This document shows positions 34,855 through 47,029 of a stretch of 64,000 nt of DNA, piece by piece. Position numbers and translations under genes: made by a program. The DNA comes from Celoporthe dispersa (taxonomy: Eukaryota; Ascomycota; Sordariomycetes; Diaporthales; Cryphonectriaceae), in NCBI GenBank assembly GCA_016584495.1, contig WAID01000003.1, positions 5,226,501 to 5,290,500 of the forward strand. The letters run 5' to 3'. Numbering within the stretch: the first letter of the stretch is position 1; each line of letters opens with the position of its first letter. The notes below the pieces were generated by a model, which made no database searches, was not told the origin of the DNA, and saw nothing but the letters and a program-made list of their open reading frames with translations.

Positions 34855-36715
34855 TCATGCATTCATTGCCTGCACCCTGAGGAGATCAGCCAATGCCAAA
34901 ATGCGTGCCTCGGAAGCGTAGAGGGTCTCCCTAGCACCCCTCTCGCCATCTGGCTTGCGGCTGTTCTTCTTCGGCACGGACTTGTCCCTCCGAGCCCGGA
35001 CGCCCGTCTCCACCGCCTGTTGTAGTGATTCCGTCCATCTCAAAGCCCCATCCTGCCACAGGATTCGGAAGAGTACCTCGATTGCCAGGGACAGCTTGGC
35101 ATTGTTGACCGCAGTTCGGTACGCGAAGGGCATATAGCACTTCTCTAGGATGCGATCACTCATCGATTCTCGTTCATCCACCTCTGGGTGCACGTCATAA
35201 GGTTCAGGAGTCGAGGTTGGAAGGAGTGCCGGCATCAGTAGGCGGATAATTGTGACCAGCATGGCCACATCGAGAGCATGATCGTCTAGCGCTATGAAGC
35301 GCGCAAAGGCAGGCACAGGGAGTTGGCCGATCCTGTGGGCGAATTCGATGTACAGATCCCGCAGGTTGAACCTACATTTCTCGGGCACATCTTCTGCAGC
35401 CTGCGACAACTGACAACAATTGTTAGAGTAGAAGGGCCGAATTACGACGTGCCGGCATGACTTACCAATGTGAACAGACGAGTACGCATACGAATGGTCT
35501 CACCCAGTGACGAGCTTGTCCATGAGATAGACTCGTCGTCCATGTCCGCCGATGTCCTCTGGCGGCTAGGGGTCGGCGGCTCAGAGTCGTCTGAGGACGA
35601 GTCTTTCATGTAGTCACCAAAGTCGTCGTTGTCGAGATCGAGCTTCCGCCGCTTCCTCTTCTTACAGCTCTTGGACTTGACCTTGGTCTCATTCTGGAAC
35701 ACCTCCTCGTATATCGTGGTCGACGTGGTGCCCCCGTCGGCGAATAGCGCGTTCACGATCGGCTTGAGTGGCGATGACCGGCCGTTGGCCGGTGTGATGT
35801 AGCACACCAGGAGAGAGTCCCCAGTCAGGGAGCTCGAGCTGTCCATGTTTTCCCCCTTGCCCATGCGCTCCAGGTCCATACGCCTTCTCTCGTTGTAGTC
35901 CAGCTCGAGGACTTCTATCATATAGTTGAGCCAGGGCTTCCACCACCGCCACCGGTGCGGGTACAGCGCACTGCAGTTAAACGCCCAGCCGAGGACCCTC
36001 CAGAAGCTCTGGCCGCGCGCCCAGATGCTTCCGCTCATGGCCATCTTGCTATGGATGGGCTCGTCCTCGCTCTCCGACCCGTCTCGAGGGGGTCGTCAGC
36101 GGCACGCCGGCGTCGTGTCTTGTGGCTGTGGAACACAAACGCGTGTCGCAGTTTGCCGTCGACCGGGCCGACGAGGCTGAGGACGCTGCGGAGGAAGGAG
36201 AGGGACATGGACGCAACATTGTGCTCGGCGCTGTTCGAAAGCTTGGAGGTGTGGTTGGGGTGGACCGCAAGGGTGGCCAGCACCGCAAGCTGGGTGGGTG
36301 GTGGGACGAGGGCAGGCTTGGTCAAGGCTGTGGGACTTGCAATGGCATCGCAGAGGAGGCTGGTGAGGAGGTCCAGGCCAGTGTCGTCTTTTTAGAGAGA
36401 AAGAGGGTCATACTCAGCTTGGCCGCTCGGTACTCTAAGTATACACGCACAGGAGGGGTCCTTGCTCTACTTACAGGTCTGCTCCTCCAGATGGATCTGG
36501 CTGTGATACCTCAGCTCGTAGGGGAGAGCTTTTGCTTTGCGGTACGAGGAGGGCTTGTTGGCGGTTTTGCTGTTTGGTGCAGGCTCACCAGGGCCAGGGC
36601 TGCTCATGTCTGTAACTTGGGCAGCAGGACTAGAAACGCCTTCGTCCGCTGTCTGGTATGCCGATGGCGGCGTAGGTGATAGAAATGAGAGGCCTGAGGA
36701 GGCAGCCATGCTCAT
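34855..36715 (-). CDS. Unrecognised protein with nuclear-localisation-like cluster
   Basis: I do not recognise this family. Exons (minus) 36715-36475, 36387-35466 and 35409-34855 give 572 residues. Seen: a Ser/Pro-rich N-terminus (two in-frame ATGs, at 36715 and 36709); a helical region (LDLLTSLLCDAIASPTALTK, LAVLATLAVHPNH, NVASMSLSFLRSVLSLVGP) that resembles an armadillo-like helical domain; a tryptophan-rich block RWRWWKPWLNYMIEVLELDY; a basic patch KKRKRRK followed by acidic and Ser-rich stretches (SSSDDSEPPTP), suggesting a nuclear protein; and a C-terminal helical domain (NLRDLYIEFAHRIGQLPVPAF, ALDVAMLVTIIRLLMPALL). The order fits a conserved filamentous-fungal nuclear protein. Odd: one C is missing at 36088-36092. 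Exon joins are supported by GTAAGT donors at both introns and by frame closure. Confidence 0.72.
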
Positions 36716-39273
36716 TCAGGTTCACATTATCCAGAAGCAATCATGTCGGTGGAGAGAGACACGGGTTTATAAAATTACACGGCATGACGCGCCCCTGGTC
36801 GCCCGCGTTTGCAGTGCACCATAACAGGCTCCTCCCCTTGACAAGGCGGTTGGATGTTGTCGGTACCCCGCCTGGGGCTGTAGTTAGGGGCCAGGGGGCT
36901 GTCAAAAGTTCATCATTCGCCCTACAGACCTGTCCTTTCCCAGTAGGGTCTGCGTCACGTCAGCACCGTAATGACCTCATGTTTTCCGGCGCAAACCACC
37001 CTCATGCACTCCAGCTTGAAGAACAATGAACGTGGCTGAACTTTTCGTATCGTTTGCTCACTACTTTAAAATACGTATCTTTCTCCTTGACCCCATCCGA
37101 TTTTTGGGCGGACGGCTGCCATCGTCGACACAGCGCATGTCCACGTCTGTGGCCACCGATCGTATTGTTTTCGGCCGTGAGCAATATCTTTTATTGGAAT
37201 TAGCACCTAGTATAATTTATGTCTAACTAGGGCAAATTACCTCGTAGGCATATACGACGCCTACACTCGGTTTCATTGTTGGCCTACTCTCAACGTCTCT
37301 CAGGTTGTACCACGGGAACTTCGAGTCCGTCGACATGTCATGGGATCTCTCTACGGACAAAGGGTCTTGATACTTCGCAGTATTATGGCTCTGTCCTGGC
37401 GCACTTCATACGGCTCTTCTGCCATAAATTTCCTTGCTCGTGCTCTCGGTACTTCGCTAACAGGACCTACTGATGCAGAGACTCATACCTCGGGGCTACC
37501 GCTTTTCAAGTAATCTGAGTACTCATTACTTTATGGCCTCTCTCCAGGAGGGTCATCCGATGAAGCTACTCTTTGCCTCTTACGATACTAGGAAAGGTTT
37601 CCTCGCAAACATCTACCGGAAAGCTCGTCTCTATCTGCTTTGATCTAAGTCCTATTTCTAGGATACGATGGCATGATAGTATAGCCCCGGATCAGGAAGG
37701 GATCTCGGAATTTCTTGTCCCTCCAAACTGTTCAGAGGAAGTGGTGACCTTCCCACCTTAGTCGGCATGACCTCGAGAAAGATCCTAGGCCTTTTGTACC
37801 GCAAGGCAAGGTGTATATCAATCTCGCAATTGGGCCGTCGGCGGTCATTCCCGGAATCAGGATGACCACACAGAAGGCTACGAGCAAAATTTCAAGCGAA
37901 AGTCTAACTCGTATTTGAAAGTCAATCTTCCCAGACAAGGAAATCGGCCACTACGCCGTCAGAATTTCAACGAGTGTGGTTTTGCCCCTTGAATCTCCAG
38001 ATATACAATCTCATGCAGACACAGTAAGTCTGCTCTAACTCTTTCTCTTCTTCGTATTTCCTTAAGTCATATTGTCTTACATCCCTCTAGACTCCTTATC
38101 TTGCCTTTCACTGTTCTCCTTGACTCTCTTAGCTTAGCGGCTGAGGGTCTCAGGGGCAATGTGTTGTTCCCAGTGTCTCAAGCATTGTTTTGTGTTCTCA
38201 TAGTGTGCTTAGCTATAGCAGTCTTTGAGACCATGCAAATATGTGTCCAGACAATATGTTGCTTCATTCTGTCTCTCCTAATCAGCCTGATACTTTTACA
38301 TACCCTTAGCTACTTTCAGGTCTCAGGCAATATTGTGGAGAGAAACAATACTTCTCTCTCTTAAAGTCAAAGCAGTTGTTTTCACAGGGAACTAATACTA
38401 ATTCTCCTGGCCTCGATCATGTCTACCTCCTATTACCCAGGTAAGCTCTATGTTGTCTTTTCTGCCTGGCCTTACCCCTTTCTGCTCATATGTAGTAGTA
38501 CCTCTTTCCTATTGTGCACTAGACTTGCACATTTCTACTGGATAGGTCTGACTAGTCTTCATTCCCTACACCTAAAGAAGTGTCTGAGAGATATCACCAG
38601 AGATCTTGATGCTGGTTTGGCACCTTTCTGGCATAATGTCTTTGTATTGATTCTGTTTAGGCTTGATCCAGCTGTAGGCTTTCACAGTCTCACTGCCTTC
38701 CTGCAGCCCAACCCTTGATCCTCGAGCTAGCCACCCTTGAGGCCCGCAGTGTCGAAATGTCACAAGATCGCGAGGTTCCCACATCCGGAGGGCTCAACCT
38801 CCACGCCCCCCTTCTATGATGTCGTGCTTTTCTTCACCTCTTGTTTATTTTATTTTTTCCTTCACGACATCTTGACCCGCGTGGTCCAAGCTCTGGCTAA
38901 TCCTGCCACAGAGCCTGAAGCAAGATATTACAGCTCTTGGAAGTCTCCCACAAGCTCTGCTTCTCCTTATTTCTTTCCACCACCACCACCACCATCACCA
39001 CTCTTCCTCCTGACTTCCATTGCCCATGGCTATTGCCCAATGCCCATTGCATCTTAAACTCATTATCATTGGCAGAGAGGAACAATCCTTTTGCCCATTG
39101 TGATCGAGCCCCGCGTAACAGATTCGATTTATCCATTCTTCCTTCGATTACCTCCCCTTCTCACGTTGTCGCGTCTGGTGGGCGCTTCAGCCAGCAACTT
39201 GAATCCATCTTCCTCAGATACAGCCGATACAGCCAACCAGCCTCGCCGGCGGACGAGCCGCGGCGAGCTCGAC
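36716..39273 (+). other. 2.5-kb AT-richer gene-free stretch upstream of DNMT5
   Basis: No gene is supported. From about 37.0 to 38.75 kb the sequence is distinctly richer in A/T than the surrounding genes and has stops in all frames; it could be a decayed mobile element, but no terminal repeats or transposon motifs were recognised. From 38.8 to 39.27 kb, C/T-rich sequence including a CCA repeat (38982-39000) looks like the DNMT5 promoter and leader. Confidence 0.55.
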
Positions 39274-42200
39274 ATGTCTTCTAGCCGACAAGCTATCCAG
39301 CGTGGCCACGAAGGTGGTCCCTCCGAGATAGACATTGTGGACGCTGCCTCTCAAAGCGCCCCACAGCCACAGGTAATAAGCATCAATGAGCATCAACGAT
39401 TACTGCCAACAAGATATTCGTGCTGACCCGATCCCAGCAGGATGGAGAACCTTCATCTTCGACGACGGTAGTAGCCGGCAGCAGCAGGCCTCGCCAGCCG
39501 AAGCGCAAGGCTCCTTCGAACCCCAACAATACTAAGACCAAGAGAAAGAAGTCTGGTGTGAGCTCAAAGGCCAAGGGAAAGCGTGTTGCCCGGGATGATG
39601 AAGACTCAGATGATGATGAGCCTGAGGACGACGGCACCGACAATGACGAGGGTAAGGACGATACTGACAATGCAGCGGAGGGTGGCAACACAGCCAAGGT
39701 CGACGAGGTAGGCCCTGACACCTCCAAGCCGCCTCTGTTCAACCTTCGAGACATCATCGGAAACATGCTCGAGTCTGCCCAGTCGCAGGGCCTGCGCCAC
39801 TATGTCGACTCTGGCAAACAGTACTACATCCGCGTCGGCACCATCTGTTCTGGCACTGACGCGCCTCTGCACGTCATGAACCTCTTCGGCATGCTGAAGA
39901 ACGACAAGGGCCAACAGGTCTTCACTACGGTCAACGCCTTCGGCTGCGAGATTGAGCCTTTCAAGCAGGCCTTCCTGATGCGCAACAGCAAGCCACAGCT
40001 TCTCTTCCGTGACGCCCAGGACTTTACCAAGCCTGGCGCGAAGACAGCGTAAGTCATGTGCCTGTCCCCCTCATCTGACAACCTTTGCTGACTTTCTGTG
40101 CAGCCATCTGGTATCAGGCGTGGAAGCCGAGATCCCTAGAGTCGACCTCTTCATCGCAGGAACCGCGTGTGTCGACTTCTCCGGTCTTAACTCGAACAGA
40201 ACCAAGGGTTTCGAAGGCCTAACAGAGGCGAACGACCGGTGGAAGAAGATGTACCAAGATCGCCTCGCCAAGAACCCAGACGCGCCCCTCACGAGAGAAG
40301 ACCTCAACCCTGAAGACTGGCGCAAGTGCATCGAGGGCCTGACGCAGAAGAAGGGCGTGGTCCGCACGTCATCCGTCACCTTTGCTGGTGCCATGAACTA
40401 CATCTACGAGCGCCAGCCCCTGATTGTCATCTTCGAGAACGTCGAGACCGCACCCTGGCAGAGCACCATCGACTACGTGTTTCCCCTGTGCGGTTATGTC
40501 GCTACTTACGTGAGCCTCGACACCAAGAACTACTATCTACCACAGACCCGCTGCCGCAAATACCTCATCGCCTTCAGTCAGGATGCGTTCACGCCGGACG
40601 GTGCCAAGGCTCTCTGCAAGGCTTTCCAGGAGGTCATCAAGAAGATGGAGCAGCGGTACTCGAGCTCGGTGACCGACTTCCTACTGCCCATCAACAGCCA
40701 CGAGCTTCACCGCGCCCGCAACGAGATGGAGCTTGCTGCGCAGTCGAGCCGGGAAAAGGACACAGACTGGAGTTTTTCGCGGTCCCGTCACACCGCGTTT
40801 CGACGTCTGTACTCGATTCCCGACGAGCGCCCCTGGATTCGCTGGAGCGAGAGGGGCAGCTCACACGCTCCGGCGAAGATGTGGAAGCCATGGGAGGCGA
40901 AACAGACAAATCGCGTCAGCGATTTGCTGGAGTGCGTCTTCCTCATCGCTGTCTGGGGCAAGAACCCCAAGCACAGCGCCTATGACCCCCGGCACAAGGC
41001 TCAGATCATTGACTGCAGCCAGAATGTTGACCGGGTCAACATGGCCGTCGCATTTGGAGCCACCGGGTGCCTCACCCCGGCGGCGATCCCGGTCCTCACA
41101 TTGGAGGCCCGACCCATCACCGGGTCCGAGGCCCTGAAGCTTCAGGGTCTGCCAATCGAGAGCTTCGACATGAGCTCCGAGACGCAGACCCAGCTCCAGG
41201 ACCTCGCCGGGAACGCCATGACTACCACGGTGGTCGGGGCAGTCATCCTGGCGGCGCTGTGCTGCGTTGCTGAGCGCAGTCCAGACGACGACAACGACAA
41301 CAACGACAACAACCGTCGTCTGGACTCGCTCAGCACGCTTTTTGGGAGGCGAGGCCACCAAGACGCGATTGTCCTGGATGGCAACTCTTTTGAGCTGCCA
41401 ACGCCTGAGCTGGACCTGGGCCAGCGTCAAGCCCTCCACGTCGTCCTGTCTTCGTCTGCTAGGCCCGAGGATGCCGTATCTCGCATCCTCGGGCTCGGAA
41501 GGATAGCACGCCGCCGCTGCGAGTGCTATCACATCCTCTCGTACAGCAGCATGGAGCTCTACGTGTGTGAGGTGTGCGGCGCCTGGCTCTGCAAGTCCTG
41601 CAAGGGCAATCCAGGGCATGCGCTGGCAAAGTCGGGCCAGTCTTTCGACCAGATCGGATCGCTGACCTATGCCAGCGCAGAGGACAGGCTGCGGAAGTTC
41701 TTCCCCGCAATCCTGCCCATGATTTCCACAATGAGCGAAGATGACGCCGCTCACCTGGCGCGCATCTTCGTCTCATCTGCGTGTGAGCTGCCCGAGTCGG
41801 CCGTGTTTGCTCGCGCGGTCGTCGACGGTCTCAGCAGCACCACCTACGAGCTCAAGTTCATCGAGGTCACGGACGCCATCCGCATCGAGTATGTCGCCAA
41901 GGACAGCTTTATCCTCCGCGCCATCCTCGACAACAACGAGGACAGGCTCACCTGGCAGCTCCACCTCGACCAGTGGTCCGAGGCAGGGACCAAGCTCTCG
42001 GGCAACCACAAGACGAGCCAGCCCATCGCCCGTGCTGTTCTCGGTCCCGACGCCCCCAGCCAGTTCCCCCCGGGAGTGGAGCTTCTGGTTGCCTCTCGAG
42101 GCCAGGTTCAAGCTCTGCTTCCGTCTCCTCGATGATGGGCGCAGCCTCCAGCTGTCCTCCATCATCCCTGGCGTCGAGGGCCTGCACGACGACGTCCAGA

Positions 42201-45200
42201 GCCAGATCCAGCCCCTGCAGGGCACAACGTGGTCGTACCATCCCGATTGCGGCTTTCCTGAGGACGCCTTCTGGGTCAGCCGCGATGGCCCTGTCGAGAA
42301 GCTCTTCATGTTCAAGGATGTGAACCCCGTCGGTCCTGCAAACAAGGACGAATTCGTCATCTCGGCCGTCAACCGCGAGATGGGCAGAACGCCCGCGGCA
42401 GAGGCCAGACCAGTCCTGCTCCGAATCAGCGCCGACGACCAGATCCACCAGATCATCAAGAAGATGGAGGCTGGTGACGAACCTGTTCGAGAGCAGGAGT
42501 TTACGGTGTCTGCCTTCGTGACAGGCCGCTGGATTAGCCCACAGGAGCACCCAGTCAAGGTCCCCGCCTTCACCAACGATGTGAACGACCTTGCGCTGCA
42601 GGATTTCCCGTTGTGCCCTCCAGCAGACTTTCGTCTGCTCGCTCGGGATCTTCCATCTGGTGGCCTCAAAGTCTCTGCAGCGGCACACGACCCCACGGGT
42701 GAGGGGTCCTGCCAGAGAGATCAGGTCTTGGTGACAATGTCCCTGCCTATATTTGGGAAGAGCGACGATGCCATTGCCGCCACGCTGAAGAAGGTCAAGG
42801 ATCTCGATCTGACACAGCAGCTTGACCTGGCCGAGTTCAACCGGTTGATAGGACCCTGCTACGCCGCGATCGAACGCGCAATCCTCGCCCTCAGCCAAGA
42901 TGGAGTCGACGGCGGCAGGATGCAGATCGCCGAGGAGGACCTGACGAGCGACTGCGGATGTTGCGCCCCAAAGATGCCAACAGTAGTCTGGCAGAAGGCA
43001 GATGCATCAGGATCCAAGACTGTTGGTTCTATTGTGGCTAAACACCGGGAGGTCGACCAGGAAGTCTACGACGCGAACATCAGCAGCAAACCGTCGGCTC
43101 TTCGCATCGATCACAACGTTGATGGTGCTCTTGTCCCTCACAGCAAGAAGAAGGAGGCAGTTTCGTACATAGATATACGAATCGTTGGTCGCGCGCAGAC
43201 CCTGATGCAGGAGGCACGATCTCATTTGCCCGAACACTCCGCCTACTACAACGACACCGTGTTGACGAGAGCCACCTTCGCCTTGGAGTTTGGCGTACTC
43301 GAAGACCCGCGACCTGAACTTCCAGCCATCGCCATACAGGCACCGAAATCCCTGAAGGATCTGGGTCGGACGGCCACACAGCCTCGAGGTTTCCGTCAGG
43401 GCGAGGCACTCTTCGATGAACAGTTGGCTTCCCTCGAGTGGATGCTGGAGCGGGAGAGCGTGAGTGGCGATGAGCTCGGATTTGCAGAGCGAGAGATGGC
43501 AGAAGTATACATCAGCGATCTGCGGCTCCGGGCAGTCGCACAGGTCTCAAGGCACATTACTCGTCTCGGTAGAGTCGTGGCGGATAGTGTTGGTTTTGGA
43601 AAGACCGCCGTGAGCCTTGGACTCATCGACAGGCAGTACGAGACGGACCGTACAGATTTCATGCAGCACCGCAGGAACAACGACCAGCTCACCGGCATGA
43701 TCCACCTGCACGCCACCTTGGTCATCGTTCCTAACCAGCTCACTCGTCAGTGGGAGCAGGAGGCAAGGCGCTTCCTGGACGGCGGCTACAACGTGCGCGT
43801 CATTCAGACCTGTGCCCAACTACAGAGCACGAGTGTGGCGGCATTCCAGAAGGCGGACATCATCATCTGCAGCAACAAGATCTTCCAGGAGTCTCGTTAC
43901 CTGGCGGAGCTCTCCAAGTACTGCGACCCCAAGGGGATCGACGTGACAGCTGTGCCAAAAGTCTACCGCGCCTGGTACAAGCAGGCCCTGAAGGCACTCC
44001 ACCATGTCCGAGGCCAGGTAGCTGAGCTCAACCTGACGTCTGATATGGCTGCATATAACTCCACCCTGGAGGCTCTGCGCTCCAGTATGGCCAGCTTTGT
44101 GGATGATACATCGTCCTTTGCACCCTCTAGTTCTCTGTCGAGCTGGAGGCCGTTGATGCTTCTGGAGCTCTTCAGCTTTTCGCGTGTCATCTGGGACGAG
44201 TTTCCCTACGAGAATGTCCGAGTGACCGAATTCGTGGCCAATGTTGCGACAATGTCGAAATGGATGCTGTCTGGCACGCCCCCGCTTACAACGCTGAGAG
44301 ACCTCTGCAGGATCGCCTACCTCTTCAATGTTCATCTGGCCGGTCCGCTGGCTCTTGTCAACGGCCGACAGCCTCCTATCTGCGACCACCCACCTACACG
44401 TCCCCTTTCCACGCTCGAGGAGGCGCATTTATACCAGAGTCGCAACTCGTCGAGGCTACTGCAGGAACGACACCAGCAAGCTCTCGAGTTCGTGGCCATG
44501 TTCATGAGGAAGAACGTCCGGGTCATGAAGGAGATCAACTCTGTGCAGAAGCCAGTCGTGCTGTCCATGTCGACCAACTCGCTGATCGCATATCTGGAGC
44601 TCCAGCAAGAACTCAGCAGCCGCACCTTCAACGGCAACATGGTCGCAGCTGACCCCCGCCGCCGCCTGATGAGCCTCGTCGACTGGAAGGTCAAGATACT
44701 GGGTACAGAGCGGGCTATGGAGGCCCTGACCCTTCGCGCCTCGTCCTCCTTCAAGGATGTCCAGGACCAGTCCGCCAATGCCGCCGTGCAGAGTGTCCAG
44801 TCTGCCACTGAAGTCGCCAGCGCGATCTACGACATGAGCGTGCAGAACATACAGGATCTGGAGGACCTCGGCCGCGAGCTGATCGGAAAGGCTCTGTACC
44901 TGGCCTACCGCAACGCATACATCAATCTCCGTGACCACACATCCAAGATTGACAGCCAGGAGGCTCGACACTTTGACTACTACAAGACCCTCGAGCTCGC
45001 TATCAATAGCATCCTCGAGATGGATGTCGCGCAGTACTGTGGCTGGGACGCCTTCGAATCCGCCTTGCGCATATTGATCTGGGACGACGATTTCCACAAA
45101 CAGCTGGAGGGCGCCAACAACGGTGCCAGCAGTTCATCTCTCGTACTGCCGCCTAGAGCGGACCAAGATGCCTGGAAGTACACGATCCGTGAGCTGTGGG

Positions 45201-47029
45201 AGACGATGGACTTTGGCATCGCTCCGAACACGAACCTCGAGCCCGCCCAGAAAGGCAGGCAGCTGTCCGTGATGAAGAAGAAAGAGTACCTGACCAAATT
45301 CAGCAGACTCTTAACCAAGACACCACTCCACTCGAGGCGCTGGTTCTCTGTTGCCAAGATCCAGGAGCGCCAAATTCCTGTGTATGTGCAGGATATTCTC
45401 AAGATGGAATGGGACCACAAAGTCCCATGGGAGGCAACGTTCCGAAGCGCGCAGCCTGACGAGACAAAACACGCCTTCGTGCCCATTCGAGAGCTGCAGC
45501 GGCCCGCGTCATCGGGTGAGCAGGCCACCCCTCCTGATTTCAGCTTTGAACAGATGCGAGAGCACGACAGCGCCCGCCTCCAGGACCAGACCAACATACC
45601 TCCTAGGACGAGTAACGAGGTCGAGGCAAAGATCAAGCGCAGGACCAAGAAGGCAAGGATCACCAAGGGTGACTGGCAGGAAGAGTGTACGCGGCTAGGT
45701 CTCATCGCCAAGTCCACCGATCCTATGGATCTACTTCGGTCTCGTGTGATCATGGCGGAGGCCGGCAAGGCCACAGAGGACAACTACATCTCGCCCGAAG
45801 GCTGTCTGCCTACCATCCAGGACGTTCCCCTGGAGGGCAAGCAGCGCATCCGAGGTGGCAGCATGGAGGTCTGCTTTGACCAGCTTATGCACACGGTCGA
45901 CAAGCTCTCCGTGGTCCTCGAGCGGCTCGTGGTTGCCCACTGCAAGAAGAACCTGCAGGGCGTCATCTGGCAGGTCATCAATCAGAAGTGGCGGTGCGAG
46001 GAGCACACTGACTACCACCACCAGCAGGAGGCCCTGCACATCCACCACGTCTCGCTCCTCTGCGGTCATATCCACTGTTCTCTTCCCCAAGGCACCGCCC
46101 TCGACACCGCTATCTGTGGCGTCCGCGGCTGCACCCACCGGCTTGTGGATGTGTGCATCCCCCTCAGCAAGCTCCTAGAGCCGGCTCGTGCCGTGCGCGC
46201 TGACGACCTGGGCCAAGGCGCCGTGGAATCAGAGCCTGCGCACTACCTCGACCTGCAGACAGAGCACCAGGGTCCCAAGGCCACCCTGATCGTGAACCTG
46301 ATCAACGCCATGCCCGCAGATGACCAGGTGGTCGTCTTTGTCCAGAACAAGACCATCATGGACGACGTCTACCAGGCTCTCGCGCACAGCCACCCAAGAA
46401 TCACCCACGTCTCGCGCCAGGATCTCCTCAGGGGTGAGTCCGAAGCCCTGGAGACGTTCAAGGTGGGCGGTGCGCGTGTGCTCGTGCAGATGATCAACTC
46501 GGAACAGGCGGCGGGAAGCAACCTGCACAACGCCAACCATATCCTCTTCGTGTCGCCGCTCATCACGCGCAGCCAGACGGAATGGGACGCGCAGATGAAG
46601 CAGGCTTTGGGCAGGTGTATCCGGTTCCGGCAGGAGAAGACAGTGCACGTGTATCACCTGGTCATGAACGAGACCATCGAGGTCGACGCGCTGGAGTGGC
46701 GGATGAAGAAGGAGATCTTGGTGGGTGCCGGCCGGGCGGCGGGCAGGTTCAATGACTGTTCTGTCACTGAATTCCTTGATCGGTTCGATCTGAAGGAGGA
46801 GCCTGTCATGGCCGCGGAGGGGGATGAGGCAAGGGCCATCTCTCTGCTGCCGCGGGATGATATCCAGATGCTTATGGGGGATGACTACATCAGCCTGGCT
46901 GCGGCGCGGACCACGAGGACGGTGGACTCGGCCAAGGCTGGCACGGTGGAGGAGGAGACGAAGGAGGAGCATGGTAGCCCTGAGGAGGTGGATGCTGAGG
47001 GCGATGTCTTGATGGGAAATTCTGCATGA
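39274..47029 (+). CDS. DNMT5: DNMT5-like DNA cytosine methyltransferase fused to SNF2-type ATPase
   Basis: Giant ATP-dependent C5-cytosine methyltransferase; the family (Cryptococcus Dnmt5) maintains CpG methylation. Exons 39274-39372, 39441-40048 and 40104-47029; 2,543 residues. Seen: a disordered Lys/Asp-rich N-terminus with no chromodomain recognised; methyltransferase motif I GTICSGTDAP (about 166), motif IV AGTACVDFS with the catalytic Cys (257), motif VI FENVETAPW (346), QTRCRKYLIA (383), and motifs IX-X LTLEARPITGSEALKLQG to LAGNAM (570-610); a zinc-binding CEVCGAWLCKSCKG (725); Walker A DSVGFGKT (1400), DE box IWDEFP (1600), LSGTPP; a Cys/His RING-like segment (VSLLCGHIHC, about 2220); and helicase-C motif QALGRCIRFRQEKTVHVYHLV (2400). 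Odd: one extra base near 42082 splits it into two ORFs; motif IV lacks the usual Pro before Cys; the DE box is not DEAH. Confidence 0.9.

Noticed and set aside
36950..38760. rRNA or tRNA genes in the AT-richer island
   Set aside because: No conserved rRNA core sequence, and no A-box/B-box pair or cloverleaf was found there or elsewhere in the window.
42060..42140. Two separate genes: a methyltransferase and a SNF2 ATPase
   Set aside because: The break is one extra base in an otherwise open frame, there is no promoter or start context between, and the DNMT5 family joins both domains.
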